Under the pieces are notes generated by a model that saw nothing but the letters and a program-made list of their open reading frames with translations, ran no database searches and had not been told where the DNA came from. A stretch of 64,000 nt of DNA from Ignavibacteriota bacterium (GTDB lineage Bacteria > Bacteroidota > Ignavibacteria > Tepidaquicellales > Tepidaquicellaceae): the NCBI GenBank assembly GCA_026390735.1, contig JAPLFJ010000064.1:43108-107107 (forward strand), written 5' to 3'. Positions 1 to 9,275 of the stretch are shown here, piece by piece. The position numbers and the translations under genes were made by a program. Numbering within the stretch: position 1 is the first letter of the stretch; every line of letters starts with the position of its first letter.

Positions 1-902
1 GAGTCTGGGTATTCTGGTATGATTCAAGAAACGATCCTGCTAATATTTTAACCGAGCATTATGCATCAGTATCAACTGACGGTGGAGCAACTTTTATGCC
101 TAACTTTAAAGTGTCCAGTCAGAACTTTAATCCTAATACAGTTAAACAGTATCAGGCAGCTGAACATTATTACATAGGTGATTATATCGGAATGTCGGGC
201 AGGTCGTTTACGTTACCTGTTTATTGTAATCAGAACAATGACATGGGAAACGACTTTTCTGCATATTTACCTGATTATGGTGTGTCTTTCCAGAAAGCAA
301 CCGATAACTTAAGTGTCAGCAATACTTCTGTTAATTATATCAGAATTCCGATGCTGGGACCTTACAGCGGAACAGTTACATATTCTGCAACAGTTTCTCC
401 TGCACCTGCAGTTGGTTCAATTACGTTTACGTATCAGCCGAGTAACGTAAAGGTTCTTACTGGAACACCTGATTCACTCAGAATTAATGCTACAACTTCA
501 AATAACTGCTCTTACGGAACCTATACTGTCACAGTAACAGGTACTGAAAATGGCGGCCCAAGAACTCATAAGAGAACTTATACACTGATAGTTGGAAGCA
601 CAGTTAGCGGTGTTGGTAACAATAACGGAGAAGCCACACAGTTCAATCTGTACCAGAACTATCCGAATCCGTTTAACCCTGTAACCTCAATCGAATATTA
701 CCTGCCAAAACAAACCTTTGTATCATTGAAGGTATATGATTTAGTAGGAAGAGAAGTCGCAGTACTGGCAAATAATGAATTACGCCAGTCTGGATTACAT
801 CAGGTATCTTTTGACGGAAAAGATCTCGCTTCAGGAATTTATTACTATAAAATTTCAGCAGGTGAGTTTGCAGACGTAAAAAGAATGATGCTTGTTAAAT
901 AA
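1..902 (+). CDS. T9SS-exported BNR/sialidase-like protein, 3' part only
   Basis: The reading frame is open from the left edge of the window (frame starting at base 3), so the gene begins outside and the Met at 96 is internal. The visible N-terminal part reads WVFWYDSRNDP, then a STDGGATF Asp-box-like motif and GDYIGMSG, which resembles the end of a BNR/sialidase-type propeller. A beta-sandwich-like stretch follows. The last 80 or so residues are a T9SS type A sorting domain: NLYQNYPNPFNPVTSIEYYL, then VYDLVGREV, SGIYYYKIS and a terminal KRMMLVK. Such proteins are exported by Sec, moved across the outer membrane by the type IX system, and usually released or anchored after cleavage of the C-terminal domain. 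The substrate cannot be told. A strong terminator follows directly. Confidence 0.85.
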   Translation, partial: VWVFWYDSRNDPANILTEHYASVSTDGGATFMPNFKVSSQNFNPNTVKQYQAAEHYYIGDYIGMSGRSFTLPVYCNQNNDMGNDFSAYLPDYGVSFQKATDNLSVSNTSVNYIRIPMLGPYSGTVTYSATVSPAPAVGSITFTYQPSNVKVLTGTPDSLRINATTSNNCSYGTYTVTVTGTENGGPRTHKRTYTLIVGSTVSGVGNNNGEATQFNLYQNYPNPFNPVTSIEYYLPKQTFVSLKVYDLVGREVAVLANNELRQSGLHQVSFDGKDLASGIYYYKISAGEFADVKRMMLVK

Positions 903-921
903 AGTATAAAAGTATTTTATA

Positions 922-956
922 AAGGAGTGTATTTTAAGTAATACACTCCTTTTTTA
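922..956 (+). terminator. Rho-independent terminator
   Basis: A perfect 12-bp stem (922-933 with 940-951) encloses a 6-nt loop and runs into a T-tract. It lies 20 bases after the stop codon of the T9SS protein and separates it from glgA. Confidence 0.9.
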
Positions 957-1071
957 TTGTAAATTTACTCTAAAAATAAAACAAAACCCCCGGTTCATAT
1001 ACGGTATACCCTTTTTTTTCAATTGAATATCTTGATTATTAATCTTATTTTAAGTAAAATTAATTTTATAG

Positions 1072-2553
1072 ATGGCTAAAGGATACAATGTTCTTTTTGT
1101 CACCAGTGAGGTTCTTCCGTATTCCAAAACTGGTGGTCTTGCAGATATTTCAAATTCGCTTCCACAGGCAATGAATTCATTAGGGAATGAAGTCAGGATT
1201 ATAACCCCTAAATACGGTCCCTTAGACGAAAGACGCTTACAGATTCACGAGATAAAGAGATTGAAAGACCTTAATATGACTATGAACGATAAAAATTACA
1301 AGTTCAGTATTAAGTCTTCCTTTATTCACGGAAAAAACACAAAAGCACAAATGTATCTTCTTGAAAATAATGACTTTTTCAAGAATAAAGGTATTTATTT
1401 AAACAGCAGAACTAAAAAAGATTTTGATAATAATGATGACAGATTCCTGTTCTTCTGTAAAACTGTTATAGAAATCCTCGAAGTCCTTCAATGGAAACCT
1501 GACGTTATTCACTGTAATGACTGGCAGACAGCTTTAATTCCCGCATTGCTCAAAACAGTTTATAAGGATAACGCACATACCAAGGGTATTAAAACTGCAC
1601 TTACAATTCATAATCTTGGGTATCAGGGCGATTTCCCTTATTCGACTTTTAAGAAAACCGGACTCTCAGAAAGCGTTTATAATGAAATAGGATTCCCAAA
1701 AGGAAAGTTTAATTTCTTAAAAGCAGGTATTCATTATGCCGATAAAATTACAACCGTTTCGGAAAGATACGCAGAAGAAATACGTACTGACAAAGAATTC
1801 TCTTGCGGTATGGAAGATGTTTTATCGAGAAGGAAAAAAGATATATCTGGTATATTAAACGGAATAGACAGAACAGTCTGGCATCCTACTTTTGATAAGA
1901 CAATTACTTACAGGTACACATCTCAGGAAATTCCGTTAAAGTGGGAAAACAAAAGAGAGCTCCTCAGTAAATTTAAGTTTGAGATGAAAGAGGGCGTTCC
2001 TCTTCTCGGTTTCATCAGCAGACTAGTTGAATCCAAAGGATTTGAATTGCTTAAAAAAGCGTTGCCTGAATTGATGAAAGAAAACCTTCAGTTGATAATT
2101 CTCGGAACAGGCGAAGAAGAATACCATAAGTTTTTAACTCAGGCAAAGAAAAAGTACCCGAACAAATTAATAGTTGTACTTGATTTCGATGAGGAAATGG
2201 CACACCATATACAGGCCGGCTGCGATATAATGCTGGCACCTTCAAAATATGAGCCCTGTGGCCTGACACATTTATACAGTCTTACTTACGGAACAATCCC
2301 TGTGGCAAGAAACACGGGAGGATTGGCCGATACTATCACTGACCATAAGAAACCGAAAGGTAACGGATTCCTGTTCAATAAATTTGATGCAGGTGAATTC
2401 GTTAAGGCAATAAACACGGCTATTGGTGTTTACAGAAAGAACAGACCGAAATGGAATCAGATGATCAGAAACGGTATGAGCGAAGATTTCTCATGGAAAG
2501 TTTCGGCTACCAAGTATATGAATATGTATAAAAAATTAACATCGTCTAAGTAA
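1072..2553 (+). CDS. glgA: Glycogen/starch synthase (GT5)
   Basis: This enzyme extends alpha-1,4-glucan chains from ADP-glucose (possibly UDP-glucose) in the cytoplasm. Its 493 residues are the normal length for GT5 synthases. The N-terminal Rossmann domain opens with VLFVTSEVLPYSKTGGLADI, which carries the KTGGL sugar-nucleotide-binding loop (Lys19). The motifs HNLGYQGDF, ADKITTVSERYAEEI and ISGILNGID follow. The C-terminal Rossmann domain has FISRLVESKG, then PSKYEPCGLTHLYSLTYGT and the NTGGLADTI loop, the usual catalytic and phosphate-binding region. The start ATG at 1072 is the first in frame. The next gene begins 35 bases on. No other glycogen gene is in the window, so regulation is unknown. 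Confidence 0.96.
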   Translation: MAKGYNVLFVTSEVLPYSKTGGLADISNSLPQAMNSLGNEVRIITPKYGPLDERRLQIHEIKRLKDLNMTMNDKNYKFSIKSSFIHGKNTKAQMYLLENNDFFKNKGIYLNSRTKKDFDNNDDRFLFFCKTVIEILEVLQWKPDVIHCNDWQTALIPALLKTVYKDNAHTKGIKTALTIHNLGYQGDFPYSTFKKTGLSESVYNEIGFPKGKFNFLKAGIHYADKITTVSERYAEEIRTDKEFSCGMEDVLSRRKKDISGILNGIDRTVWHPTFDKTITYRYTSQEIPLKWENKRELLSKFKFEMKEGVPLLGFISRLVESKGFELLKKALPELMKENLQLIILGTGEEEYHKFLTQAKKKYPNKLIVVLDFDEEMAHHIQAGCDIMLAPSKYEPCGLTHLYSLTYGTIPVARNTGGLADTITDHKKPKGNGFLFNKFDAGEFVKAINTAIGVYRKNRPKWNQMIRNGMSEDFSWKVSATKYMNMYKKLTSSK

Positions 2554-2588
2554 TATTTGATCACAGAACCAGTTCTTAACCGTTATTA

Positions 2589-3164
2589 ATGAAAAAGGCT
2601 GTTTTTCTCGATAGAGACGGAACTATTAATTTTGACGTAGGATATCTTTCAAAGGTTAATGATATTTCTATATTTGAAGGCGTTGTGCCATCGCTAAAGT
2701 CATTGAAGGAATCAGGTTTCCTTAATCTGATAATCACAAATCAATCCGGTATCGCAAGAGGATATTTTTCCGAAAAAGACCTATTGGAACTTCACGATGA
2801 ATTTAAAAGACAACTCAGTTCCGACGGAATAACGTTAATTGATGATATTTTCTATTCTCCTTTCCATGCAGACGGTATAATAGAACAATACACCAAAGCT
2901 TGCAGTACACGTAAGCCCGGTATCGGGATGATAGAAGAGGCGGTAAAGAAATTCAATGTTGATTTGTCCTGCTCCTATTTCATCGGTGATTCACTCGTGG
3001 ATATGCAGTGTGCTGAAAATGCGGGTTTGAGAAAAATACTGGTTAAAACAGGTTATGGACTGAAAACGATAACTGAATGCGAAAAAATGAATATTAAGAT
3101 TGATTATATAGCGGAAAGATTTTCAGATGCATCAGAGTATATAATTCATAAAGAGAAAGCCTAA
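2589..3164 (+). CDS. gmhB: HAD-IIIA phosphatase, heptose-1,7-bisphosphate phosphatase-like
   Basis: The 191-residue protein has the HAD fold of GmhB/HisB-N. Motif I is VFLDRDGT (nucleophile Asp8, acid Asp10), motif II is IITNQSG, a Lys lies in STRKPG, and motif IV is FIGDSLVDM. In GmhB the phosphatase removes the 7-phosphate from D-glycero-D-manno-heptose 1,7-bisphosphate on the way to LPS heptose. The zinc loop of true GmhB normally holds three Cys and a His (a CxH...CxC pattern). Here it reads SPFHADG and then CSTRKPG, so only the His and one Cys remain. The protein may be a GmhB that lost zinc, or a related sugar or nucleotide phosphatase. It probably forms a transcription unit with glgA, 35 bases upstream. 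The symbol is tentative. Confidence 0.78.
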   Translation: MKKAVFLDRDGTINFDVGYLSKVNDISIFEGVVPSLKSLKESGFLNLIITNQSGIARGYFSEKDLLELHDEFKRQLSSDGITLIDDIFYSPFHADGIIEQYTKACSTRKPGIGMIEEAVKKFNVDLSCSYFIGDSLVDMQCAENAGLRKILVKTGYGLKTITECEKMNIKIDYIAERFSDASEYIIHKEKA

Positions 3165-3267
3165 AAATTAGGTAAAACATTGATTTTATTTAGCATTACA
3201 AAGTCTCTACAAATTTAATATTGTTTATATTATCTTAATCGTTTGTTATACAAAATTACACATAAAT

Positions 3268-4461
3268 TTGAGAAGAAAATTAAGTTATTATAATAGGTTT
3301 TTAGCTTTATTTGTCGTTATTTTAGGAATGACCGTGTTTCAGTCCTGCGAGAATAACCCGAATACTTTGGGGCTGGAATTTATTCTGTCAGATACACTGA
3401 ACACTAAACTGTTAGATTCCAATAAGGATTCCCTCCTGATAACGTCAAATAATTATAAGAAGTTACTCAACACTTATTATTCCGGCTATTTTATGGTTGG
3501 AAAATACCAAGGATATGAATCTAAAGCATTACTGCGGACTGTTGGAGTATCGGGCCTTTATGCAGGGGCGACAGTACTTTCCGCGAAGTTAAAGTTTAAT
3601 TATGCAAAATATGCCTATCAGGATACAACAGGTTCTGTATCTTTTAATGTATACCCTCTGAACAAATATTTTAATTACTCGTCGATTACTTACGATAGTT
3701 TAAATTCAGGTAATATTGGTGTTAATCAATTAGGCACTTACACAGGTTCGCCTGCTGATACAAGTTCAATTTATATTCCGTTTGATGTTACGGTTGCGAA
3801 GAACTGGCTTGAATATGCAGCAGATACAAATTATGCAGCCAAGAATTACGGAATTGCTTTCCTGTCCAATGCATCATCAAACACAATAAAAGCTTTCGGC
3901 GGTTATCTTCAGGCAGGTACTGCTCCGAACTTGTCTCCGAAGATTGTGATTGTTGCAAATAAAAACAACAAGACTGATACGCTGGTGTATGACTTTGAGA
4001 CTCTAACGTTAACAAATGTTAATAACCTTACATATATTCCTGACAGGTTTCAGGTTCAGAACGGAATCAGTTTTTATAACATCCTGAATTTTAATATATC
4101 AAAGGTTCCTGCAAATTCAATAATAAACGAAGCATACCTCAGACTGAAACTGGATAAACCTGTTTCTTACATTCAGGCAGGTGCAAGTCTTGATATGTAT
4201 TATTACATGATGCTCGATACTATCGCTAAAACAAACGACGCAGTAAGTATAAAGTCTTTACTGGAGGATTCTGTTACGGTTTCGGTTCGCTTAACCCCGT
4301 TCTTTCAGAAATGGAATTATGGTATGATGACAAACTTTGGCGTTACTATGAAAAATACTAATGATTTATTTAATTTGGATAGGTTTGTATTCTTTGGACC
4401 GTCAGTTCAGGATACTTCAAAGAGACCTAAATTAGTAATCAGATATACACCAAGGGGATGA
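3268..4461 (+). CDS. Lipoprotein with DNRLRE-like beta-sandwich repeats
   Basis: The likely start is TTG at 3268, because it gives a full lipoprotein signal (RRKLSYYNRF, a hydrophobic stretch, then FQSC with Cys27 as the lipidation site). The mature protein starts ENNPNTLGLEF. Two regions, near residues 85-150 and 270-390, look like DNRLRE-type carbohydrate-binding sandwiches (for example VLSAKLKFNYA and INEAYLRLKLDKP, each followed by a paired strand and a closing KIVIVAN or KLVIRYTP). The protein is probably on the cell surface or in the periplasm. The stop overlaps the first possible ATG of the next gene by four bases (ATGA), so this lipoprotein and the following outer-membrane protein are translationally coupled. 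Ligand and function are unknown. Confidence 0.7.
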   Translation: MRRKLSYYNRFLALFVVILGMTVFQSCENNPNTLGLEFILSDTLNTKLLDSNKDSLLITSNNYKKLLNTYYSGYFMVGKYQGYESKALLRTVGVSGLYAGATVLSAKLKFNYAKYAYQDTTGSVSFNVYPLNKYFNYSSITYDSLNSGNIGVNQLGTYTGSPADTSSIYIPFDVTVAKNWLEYAADTNYAAKNYGIAFLSNASSNTIKAFGGYLQAGTAPNLSPKIVIVANKNNKTDTLVYDFETLTLTNVNNLTYIPDRFQVQNGISFYNILNFNISKVPANSIINEAYLRLKLDKPVSYIQAGASLDMYYYMMLDTIAKTNDAVSIKSLLEDSVTVSVRLTPFFQKWNYGMMTNFGVTMKNTNDLFNLDRFVFFGPSVQDTSKRPKLVIRYTPRG

Positions 4462-4463
4462 TT

Positions 4464-5729
4464 ATGAAAACGAAAAAGATTTTTTTGATACTGGTATCGG
4501 TTCTGTTTGTTTCAAATTTCAGTTTCGCACAGGATGAATTTAATGTTGGTTCACTTTATTCTGCTTTTGGAATTGGTGATATGAGATATTCTGCAAGTAT
4601 AAGAACTGATATGATGGGTATTCAGGGTATAGGGTTGTATGGAAATTATATTAACACACTGAATCCTGCTTCCAATACATATTTAAGATCGACGCTTGTT
4701 TCTTTAGGGCTGAGAGGGGTTCTTTTAAACACTTCCAATTCAGCGGTCTCTGCTAAGTATTCTGATTTTAATGTTACAGGGTTTAATCTGGGTGTACCTG
4801 TATGGCAGGATAAAGGTTTGGTTATACAGTTTGGTTTTAATCCTTATTCTGTAATGCAGTATAAGATAATAGGTAATGTCACACAGAACGGTACAACGTT
4901 TTCTGAAACATTTGCAGGCCTAGGCGGACTCACAAGGCTGAACTTCGGTGTTTCCGGAAGACCTTTAAGGTTTATAAGCCTGGGGGCCGAATATAACTAT
5001 GCTTTCGGCAACATTAAAAACCTTACTTACTTTAACTTCAATTCACCTTTTATATACAATACGTTCATAAAGTCTGAAAACGGATTAAGAGGAAATTATT
5101 TCAAGGGTGGCGCAGTTTTGGAATTTGGTTCATTGTTTCCGCGCAGTAAGTTGTTTGAGAATTTTAACGTAGGTTTTTATTATCAGAACAAGTTCAGTAT
5201 GAGCTCAAAGGTTGACGAAATTCATTTAACAAGTCTTGGTTATCTGGACACTACCAGAACTTCGTCTTCTGATGTGTCTGTCCCCGAAAGTTATGGGTTT
5301 GGATTCTCAAAACAAATTGGAAGACAGTTAATCGTTTCTTCTGATATAATGTTTCAGAAGTACGGCGGGTTTACATCAAAATCATTATTGCCTGCAAATT
5401 ATCAGGATAATTTCAGGTATGGTATAGGTCTGGAAATTCTGCCAAAGATAGGGTCGGATAAATCTTTCTTCGAAGGAATCACTTACAGAATGGGTTTCTC
5501 ATATGATAATTCTACCTTTAAGATTAACGATGAATACGTGAATAATTATGCGGCAAACTTTGGGTTTGGTATTCCTATCAACAGTGAAAACGCTGTTGAC
5601 CTCGGAGTTACTGTCGGTACGAGAGGTTCGACAGGTAACGGTCTTGTGAAGGATAATTACTTAAAATTTAATGTAGGTTTCAACTTTGGTGAATTCTGGT
5701 TCCTGAGACCCAGAGAAGATGAGAGATAA
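4464..5729 (+). CDS. Outer-membrane beta-barrel protein paired with the lipoprotein upstream
   Basis: A 421-residue protein with a clear Sec signal (MKTKKIFLILVSVLFVSNFS, cleavage near FAQ-DE). The mature part is rich in alternating aromatic and Gly residues typical of outer-membrane strands (YNYAFGN, FNVGFYYQNKFSM, YGFGFSKQIG) and ends NVGFNFGEFWFLRP. The early segment GIGDMRYSASIRTDMMGIQG followed by NTLNPASNTYL recalls FadL/PorV-like barrels of Bacteroidota. The in-frame ATG at 4458 is only one or two bases after an AAGGGG ribosome site; the ATG at 4464 sits six bases away and is preferred. Coupling to the lipoprotein gene suggests a two-part surface complex. What it transports or anchors cannot be read from the sequence. 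Confidence 0.72.
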   Translation: MKTKKIFLILVSVLFVSNFSFAQDEFNVGSLYSAFGIGDMRYSASIRTDMMGIQGIGLYGNYINTLNPASNTYLRSTLVSLGLRGVLLNTSNSAVSAKYSDFNVTGFNLGVPVWQDKGLVIQFGFNPYSVMQYKIIGNVTQNGTTFSETFAGLGGLTRLNFGVSGRPLRFISLGAEYNYAFGNIKNLTYFNFNSPFIYNTFIKSENGLRGNYFKGGAVLEFGSLFPRSKLFENFNVGFYYQNKFSMSSKVDEIHLTSLGYLDTTRTSSSDVSVPESYGFGFSKQIGRQLIVSSDIMFQKYGGFTSKSLLPANYQDNFRYGIGLEILPKIGSDKSFFEGITYRMGFSYDNSTFKINDEYVNNYAANFGFGIPINSENAVDLGVTVGTRGSTGNGLVKDNYLKFNVGFNFGEFWFLRPREDER

Positions 5730-5741
5730 AATATTTTTAAT

Positions 5742-6176
5742 ATGAAAATTGTAATTGGCTCTGACCACAGAGGTTATCCCCTTAAAGAGGCTTTAATAAA
5801 GTTTTTTAAAGAGACTTCGGTTGATTTTAAAGACGTTGGTACAAACTCTGCCGACAGCGTTGACTATTCCGATTTTGCAAAACTTGTTGGTGATGCTGTC
5901 GTTAACAGCGGATACGATGTCGGGATTCTGATTTGCGGCAGCGGTATCGGAGTTTCAATGGCAGCGAATAAAGTCAGAGGAATCAGGGCCGTTAATGCTA
6001 CTGATAACAATATGGCTGAGATGGCACGCAGACATAACAATGCAAACGTAATTTGTTTCGGTTCCGATTTTATAGATCTGGATAAAGCAAAAAGATTTCT
6101 GGAAATATTTATTAACACTGAATTTGAAGGCGGTGAAAGACATATTCGCCGTATACAAAAACTCGAGAATAATTAA
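5742..6176 (+). CDS. rpiB: Ribose-5-phosphate isomerase B
   Basis: RpiB interconverts ribulose 5-phosphate and ribose 5-phosphate in the non-oxidative pentose phosphate pathway. The 144 residues match the family length. Visible signatures are IGSDHRGYPLKEAL at the N terminus, GILICGSGIGVSMAANK with the catalytic-base Cys65, and RRHNNANVICFG with the phosphate-binding His98. The end is ERHIRRIQKLE, as in other RpiB. The gene lies 12 bases before both the preceding stop and the glyA start, so it belongs to a long co-directional run. Some RpiB homologues act on allose 6-phosphate, but no allose genes are nearby. Confidence 0.96.
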   Translation: MKIVIGSDHRGYPLKEALIKFFKETSVDFKDVGTNSADSVDYSDFAKLVGDAVVNSGYDVGILICGSGIGVSMAANKVRGIRAVNATDNNMAEMARRHNNANVICFGSDFIDLDKAKRFLEIFINTEFEGGERHIRRIQKLENN

Positions 6177-6188
6177 TTTTATAAAATT

Positions 6189-7478
6189 ATGAATACTTTA
6201 AAGAATAAAGACCCTGAAATATTTGAAGCTCTTGAAAACGAAGCAAACAGGCAGGCACATAAACTTGAGATGATTGCATCTGAAAATTTTGTATCCGAAG
6301 GCGTTATGGAAGCACTCGGTTCAACTTTAACAAATAAGTATGCCGAAGGTTATCCAGGCAAAAGATACTATGGCGGCTGCGAATACGTTGATATCGCGGA
6401 AGACCTTGCCAGAGACCGCGCAAAAGAACTGTTCGGCGCAGAGTATGTAAACGTACAGCCTCACTCTGGAAGTACTGCAAATATGGCAGTGTATTTTTCC
6501 TTCCTTAATCCCGGAGATAAAGTAATGGGAATGGATTTGTCACAGGGTGGTCACTTAACACATGGTTCACCCGTTAATTTTTCGGGACAACTGTATAAGT
6601 TTGTTCCTTATGGACTGAATCCTGAGACTGAGATGCTTGATTATGATATGGTGATGGACGCTGCAATGAAAGAAAAACCAAAGATGATTACTGTAGGTGC
6701 GAGTGCATATTCAAGAAATATTGATTATAAAAAATTCAGGGAAATAGCCGATAAGGTCGGCGCATTTCTTTTTGCTGATATTGCTCATCCTGCAGGACTT
6801 ATTGCTAAGAAACTGCTCAATGACCCGATTCCTTATTGCCACGTAGTTGCTACTACAACACATAAAACATTACGCGGACCAAGAGGCGGTATGATTCTTG
6901 TCGGAAAAGATTATGATAATCCGTTCGGTAAAGTTGCTCCGAAATCCGGCAGAGTGAAAAAAATGTCAGAACTTATAGATTCTATGGTTATGCCGGGAAT
7001 ACAGGGCGGACCGCTTATGCACGTGATTGCAGCAAAAGCAGTTTCTTTTAAAGAAGCATTGCAGCCTGATTTTCTTGTGTATGCAGAACAGGTTATTAAG
7101 AACGCACAGGCACTTGCAGCGAAACTGGTTTCTCTTGATTTTAAAATAATTTCAGGCGGAACAGACAATCACTTGATGCTCGTTGATTTAAGGAATAAAA
7201 ATACTACCGGTAAAGCTGCTCAGGAAGCACTCGACGATGTTGGTATTACCTGTAATAAAAACTCCGTTCCTTATGATGATAAGAGCCCGCTTGTTACAAG
7301 TGGTATAAGACTGGGTACACCTGCTTTGACTACCAGAGGTATGAAAGAAGCTGATATGGAATTAATAGGGGAATTGATTAACAAAGTTGTTACAAATCCA
7401 CAGGATGAAAAAACCAAACTTGAAGTAAGAGAAGCAGTAGCAGGATTATCTGCCCGCTTCAAATTGTATGGCAGATAG
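6189..7478 (+). CDS. glyA: Serine hydroxymethyltransferase
   Basis: GlyA converts serine and tetrahydrofolate to glycine and 5,10-methylene-tetrahydrofolate, using PLP. The 429-residue length is normal. Signatures in order are [68 protein letters not shown] and [15 protein letters not shown], in which Lys226 should bind PLP. The C-terminal domain includes [12 protein letters not shown] and [14 protein letters not shown]. The 3' end overlaps the tatC start by 11 bases, which implies co-transcription with tatC and the polyprenyl synthase gene. Confidence 0.97.
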   Translation: MNTLKNKDPEIFEALENEANRQAHKLEMIASENFVSEGVMEALGSTLTNKYAEGYPGKRYYGGCEYVDIAEDLARDRAKELFGAEYVNVQPHSGSTANMAVYFSFLNPGDKVMGMDLSQGGHLTHGSPVNFSGQLYKFVPYGLNPETEMLDYDMVMDAAMKEKPKMITVGASAYSRNIDYKKFREIADKVGAFLFADIAHPAGLIAKKLLNDPIPYCHVVATTTHKTLRGPRGGMILVGKDYDNPFGKVAPKSGRVKKMSELIDSMVMPGIQGGPLMHVIAAKAVSFKEALQPDFLVYAEQVIKNAQALAAKLVSLDFKIISGGTDNHLMLVDLRNKNTTGKAAQEALDDVGITCNKNSVPYDDKSPLVTSGIRLGTPALTTRGMKEADMELIGELINKVVTNPQDEKTKLEVREAVAGLSARFKLYGR

Positions 7479-8205
7479 AACTGACATGGGCTTTCTTGAC
7501 CATCTTGAAGAACTCAGATGGCGGATTATTAAAGCACTCCTCGGAGTTGTTGCTGGTTCTGTAATTACATTCTTTTTCATAGACTGGATTATGGACTCTG
7601 TTCTCTTTGCGCCTGCAACGCATACAGTACCTCCTCTGTCAATTATTAACATTCGTCCGTACGGTCAGTTTTTGCTCTATATGGAGGTTGTTCTGATTGG
7701 TGGTGCGGTTTTAAGTGTTCCTAACATTATTTACCAGATATGGAAATTTGTTGAACCTGCTTTGCAGCCTGGTGAAAGAAGATACGTTACAGGTGTTGTA
7801 ATATTCACGTCAGTCTGTTTTTTATCAGGTGTCGTTTTCTCGTATTTTTTAATGCTCCCTGCTGCATTGGGATTCTTTGCAGGGTTTGGTTCCACAATTA
7901 TTGAAAATAAAATTGCAGCCGATGAGTATATGAGTTTTATACTTTCACTCGTTCTTGCTGCAGGATTAGTGTTTGAATTGCCGATGCTGTCCTTCTTTCT
8001 TTCAAAGATAGGACTGCTGAAGCCCGCTTTTATGAGGAAGTACAGGAAGCATGCAATTGTCGTCATACTTCTGGTTGCAGGGATTGTTACTCCCGGACCT
8101 GATATAACAAGTCAGTTGCTGCTCGGTATTCCATTATTAATACTCTATGAAATAAGTATCTTGATTTGTAAATATTCTCAAAAGAAGAAAATTGAATCTG
8201 AATAA
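7468..8205 (+). CDS. tatC: Sec-independent protein translocase TatC
   Basis: TatC is the twin-arginine signal receptor in the inner membrane. The 245-residue protein has the cytoplasmic [12 protein letters not shown] motif at residues 9-20, six hydrophobic segments, the [10 protein letters not shown] motif on the first periplasmic-to-cytoplasmic turn, and the [20 protein letters not shown] block before the last helix. The start codon lies inside the glyA end (11-base overlap) and the stop overlaps the next gene by 14 bases. No tatA or tatB is in the window, so the partner subunits must be encoded elsewhere. A short basic tail (KKKIESE) ends the protein. Confidence 0.95.
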   Translation: MADRTDMGFLDHLEELRWRIIKALLGVVAGSVITFFFIDWIMDSVLFAPATHTVPPLSIINIRPYGQFLLYMEVVLIGGAVLSVPNIIYQIWKFVEPALQPGERRYVTGVVIFTSVCFLSGVVFSYFLMLPAALGFFAGFGSTIIENKIAADEYMSFILSLVLAAGLVFELPMLSFFLSKIGLLKPAFMRKYRKHAIVVILLVAGIVTPGPDITSQLLLGIPLLILYEISILICKYSQKKKIESE

Positions 8206-9160
8206 AATATCGGCTCCTGTAAAGAATGAACTGAGTGAGTTCCAGAAAATCTTTTCCGGTTCTCTTAAGTCTAACGTTGCTCTTGTTGATTTAATTACTA
8301 AATACATATTAAAGCAAAAGGGTAAAAAGGTCAGACCTATACTCGTTCTGCTATCTGCAAAACTCTGCGGTAAGGTTAATTCCCGGACTTATGTGGCGTC
8401 AACTCTTGTTGAACTCCTTCATACTGCAACATTAATTCACGACGATGTTGTCGATGAAGCAAAAACCCGTCGCGGTCTAGCTTCTATAAACGCAGTCTGG
8501 AAAAACAAAGCAGCTGTCTTGATGGGGGATTTTCTTCTTTCAAAAGGTTTGCTCGTTTCTCTCGACAATGATGAATTCGACTTTTTAAAAGCTACATCTG
8601 AAGCCGTCAGAAGAATGTCAGAAGGAGAACTTCTTCAGATTCAAAAGGCACGTAATTTCGACGCAACAGAAGAAACATATTTCAGGGTCATTTCTGATAA
8701 GACGGCTTCATTAATAAAAACGTGCTGCAAAATCGGTGCCTTGAGTACTACTACAGATAAAACTAAAATCGAGAATATGTCCGTCTATGGCGAAAACTTA
8801 GGTATGGCATTTCAGTTACGCGATGACTTGCTCGATTATACGGGCAGGAAAAAACTTCTCGGGAAAGATACAGGCAATGACCTTAAGGAAAAAAAGTTTA
8901 CGCTTCCACTGCTTGTTGCATTAAGGAATGCACCTAATAAGCGCTCCAAAGAAATCATGAAACTCATTAAGTCCGAGTCGAATAAGAAATTTGATACAGT
9001 CTATTATTTCGTAGAAGAATTCGGCGGTATCGAATACACTCAGAACAAGATAACGCATTATGCAAACCTTGCACTTGATGCAATAAGTTCATTCTCAAAC
9101 AGTGAATCAAAAGAGTCTTTAGCAGAACTTGTTTCGTTCGTATCAAACAGGGAATATTAA
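8192..9160 (+). CDS. ispB: Trans-polyprenyl diphosphate synthase (IspB/HepT type)
   Basis: The enzyme condenses isopentenyl diphosphate units onto an allylic primer to make the long side chain of quinones. The 322 residues carry the first Asp-rich motif LIHDDVVDEAKTRRG (Asp84, 85, 88) and the second, FQLRDDLLDYTG (Asp211, 212, 215), plus GKKVRPILVLL at the substrate site. Small residues before the first motif fit a long-chain product, but chain length cannot be fixed by eye. The start is TTG at 8192, overlapping tatC by 14 bases. A MenA-like prenyltransferase follows 115 bases on, so the pair probably supplies menaquinone. Confidence 0.9.
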   Translation: MNLNKISAPVKNELSEFQKIFSGSLKSNVALVDLITKYILKQKGKKVRPILVLLSAKLCGKVNSRTYVASTLVELLHTATLIHDDVVDEAKTRRGLASINAVWKNKAAVLMGDFLLSKGLLVSLDNDEFDFLKATSEAVRRMSEGELLQIQKARNFDATEETYFRVISDKTASLIKTCCKIGALSTTTDKTKIENMSVYGENLGMAFQLRDDLLDYTGRKKLLGKDTGNDLKEKKFTLPLLVALRNAPNKRSKEIMKLIKSESNKKFDTVYYFVEEFGGIEYTQNKITHYANLALDAISSFSNSESKESLAELVSFVSNREY

Positions 9161-9275
9161 GCCTTTTATCCAACCGTTTAGCTGTGGTATCCCTTTCATT
9201 ATCAGAGTTTTTTCTCTTCTTTTGTCTTTCATCTTTTCCATATTTTCACGAAATTGCATTACATAAAGATATTTG

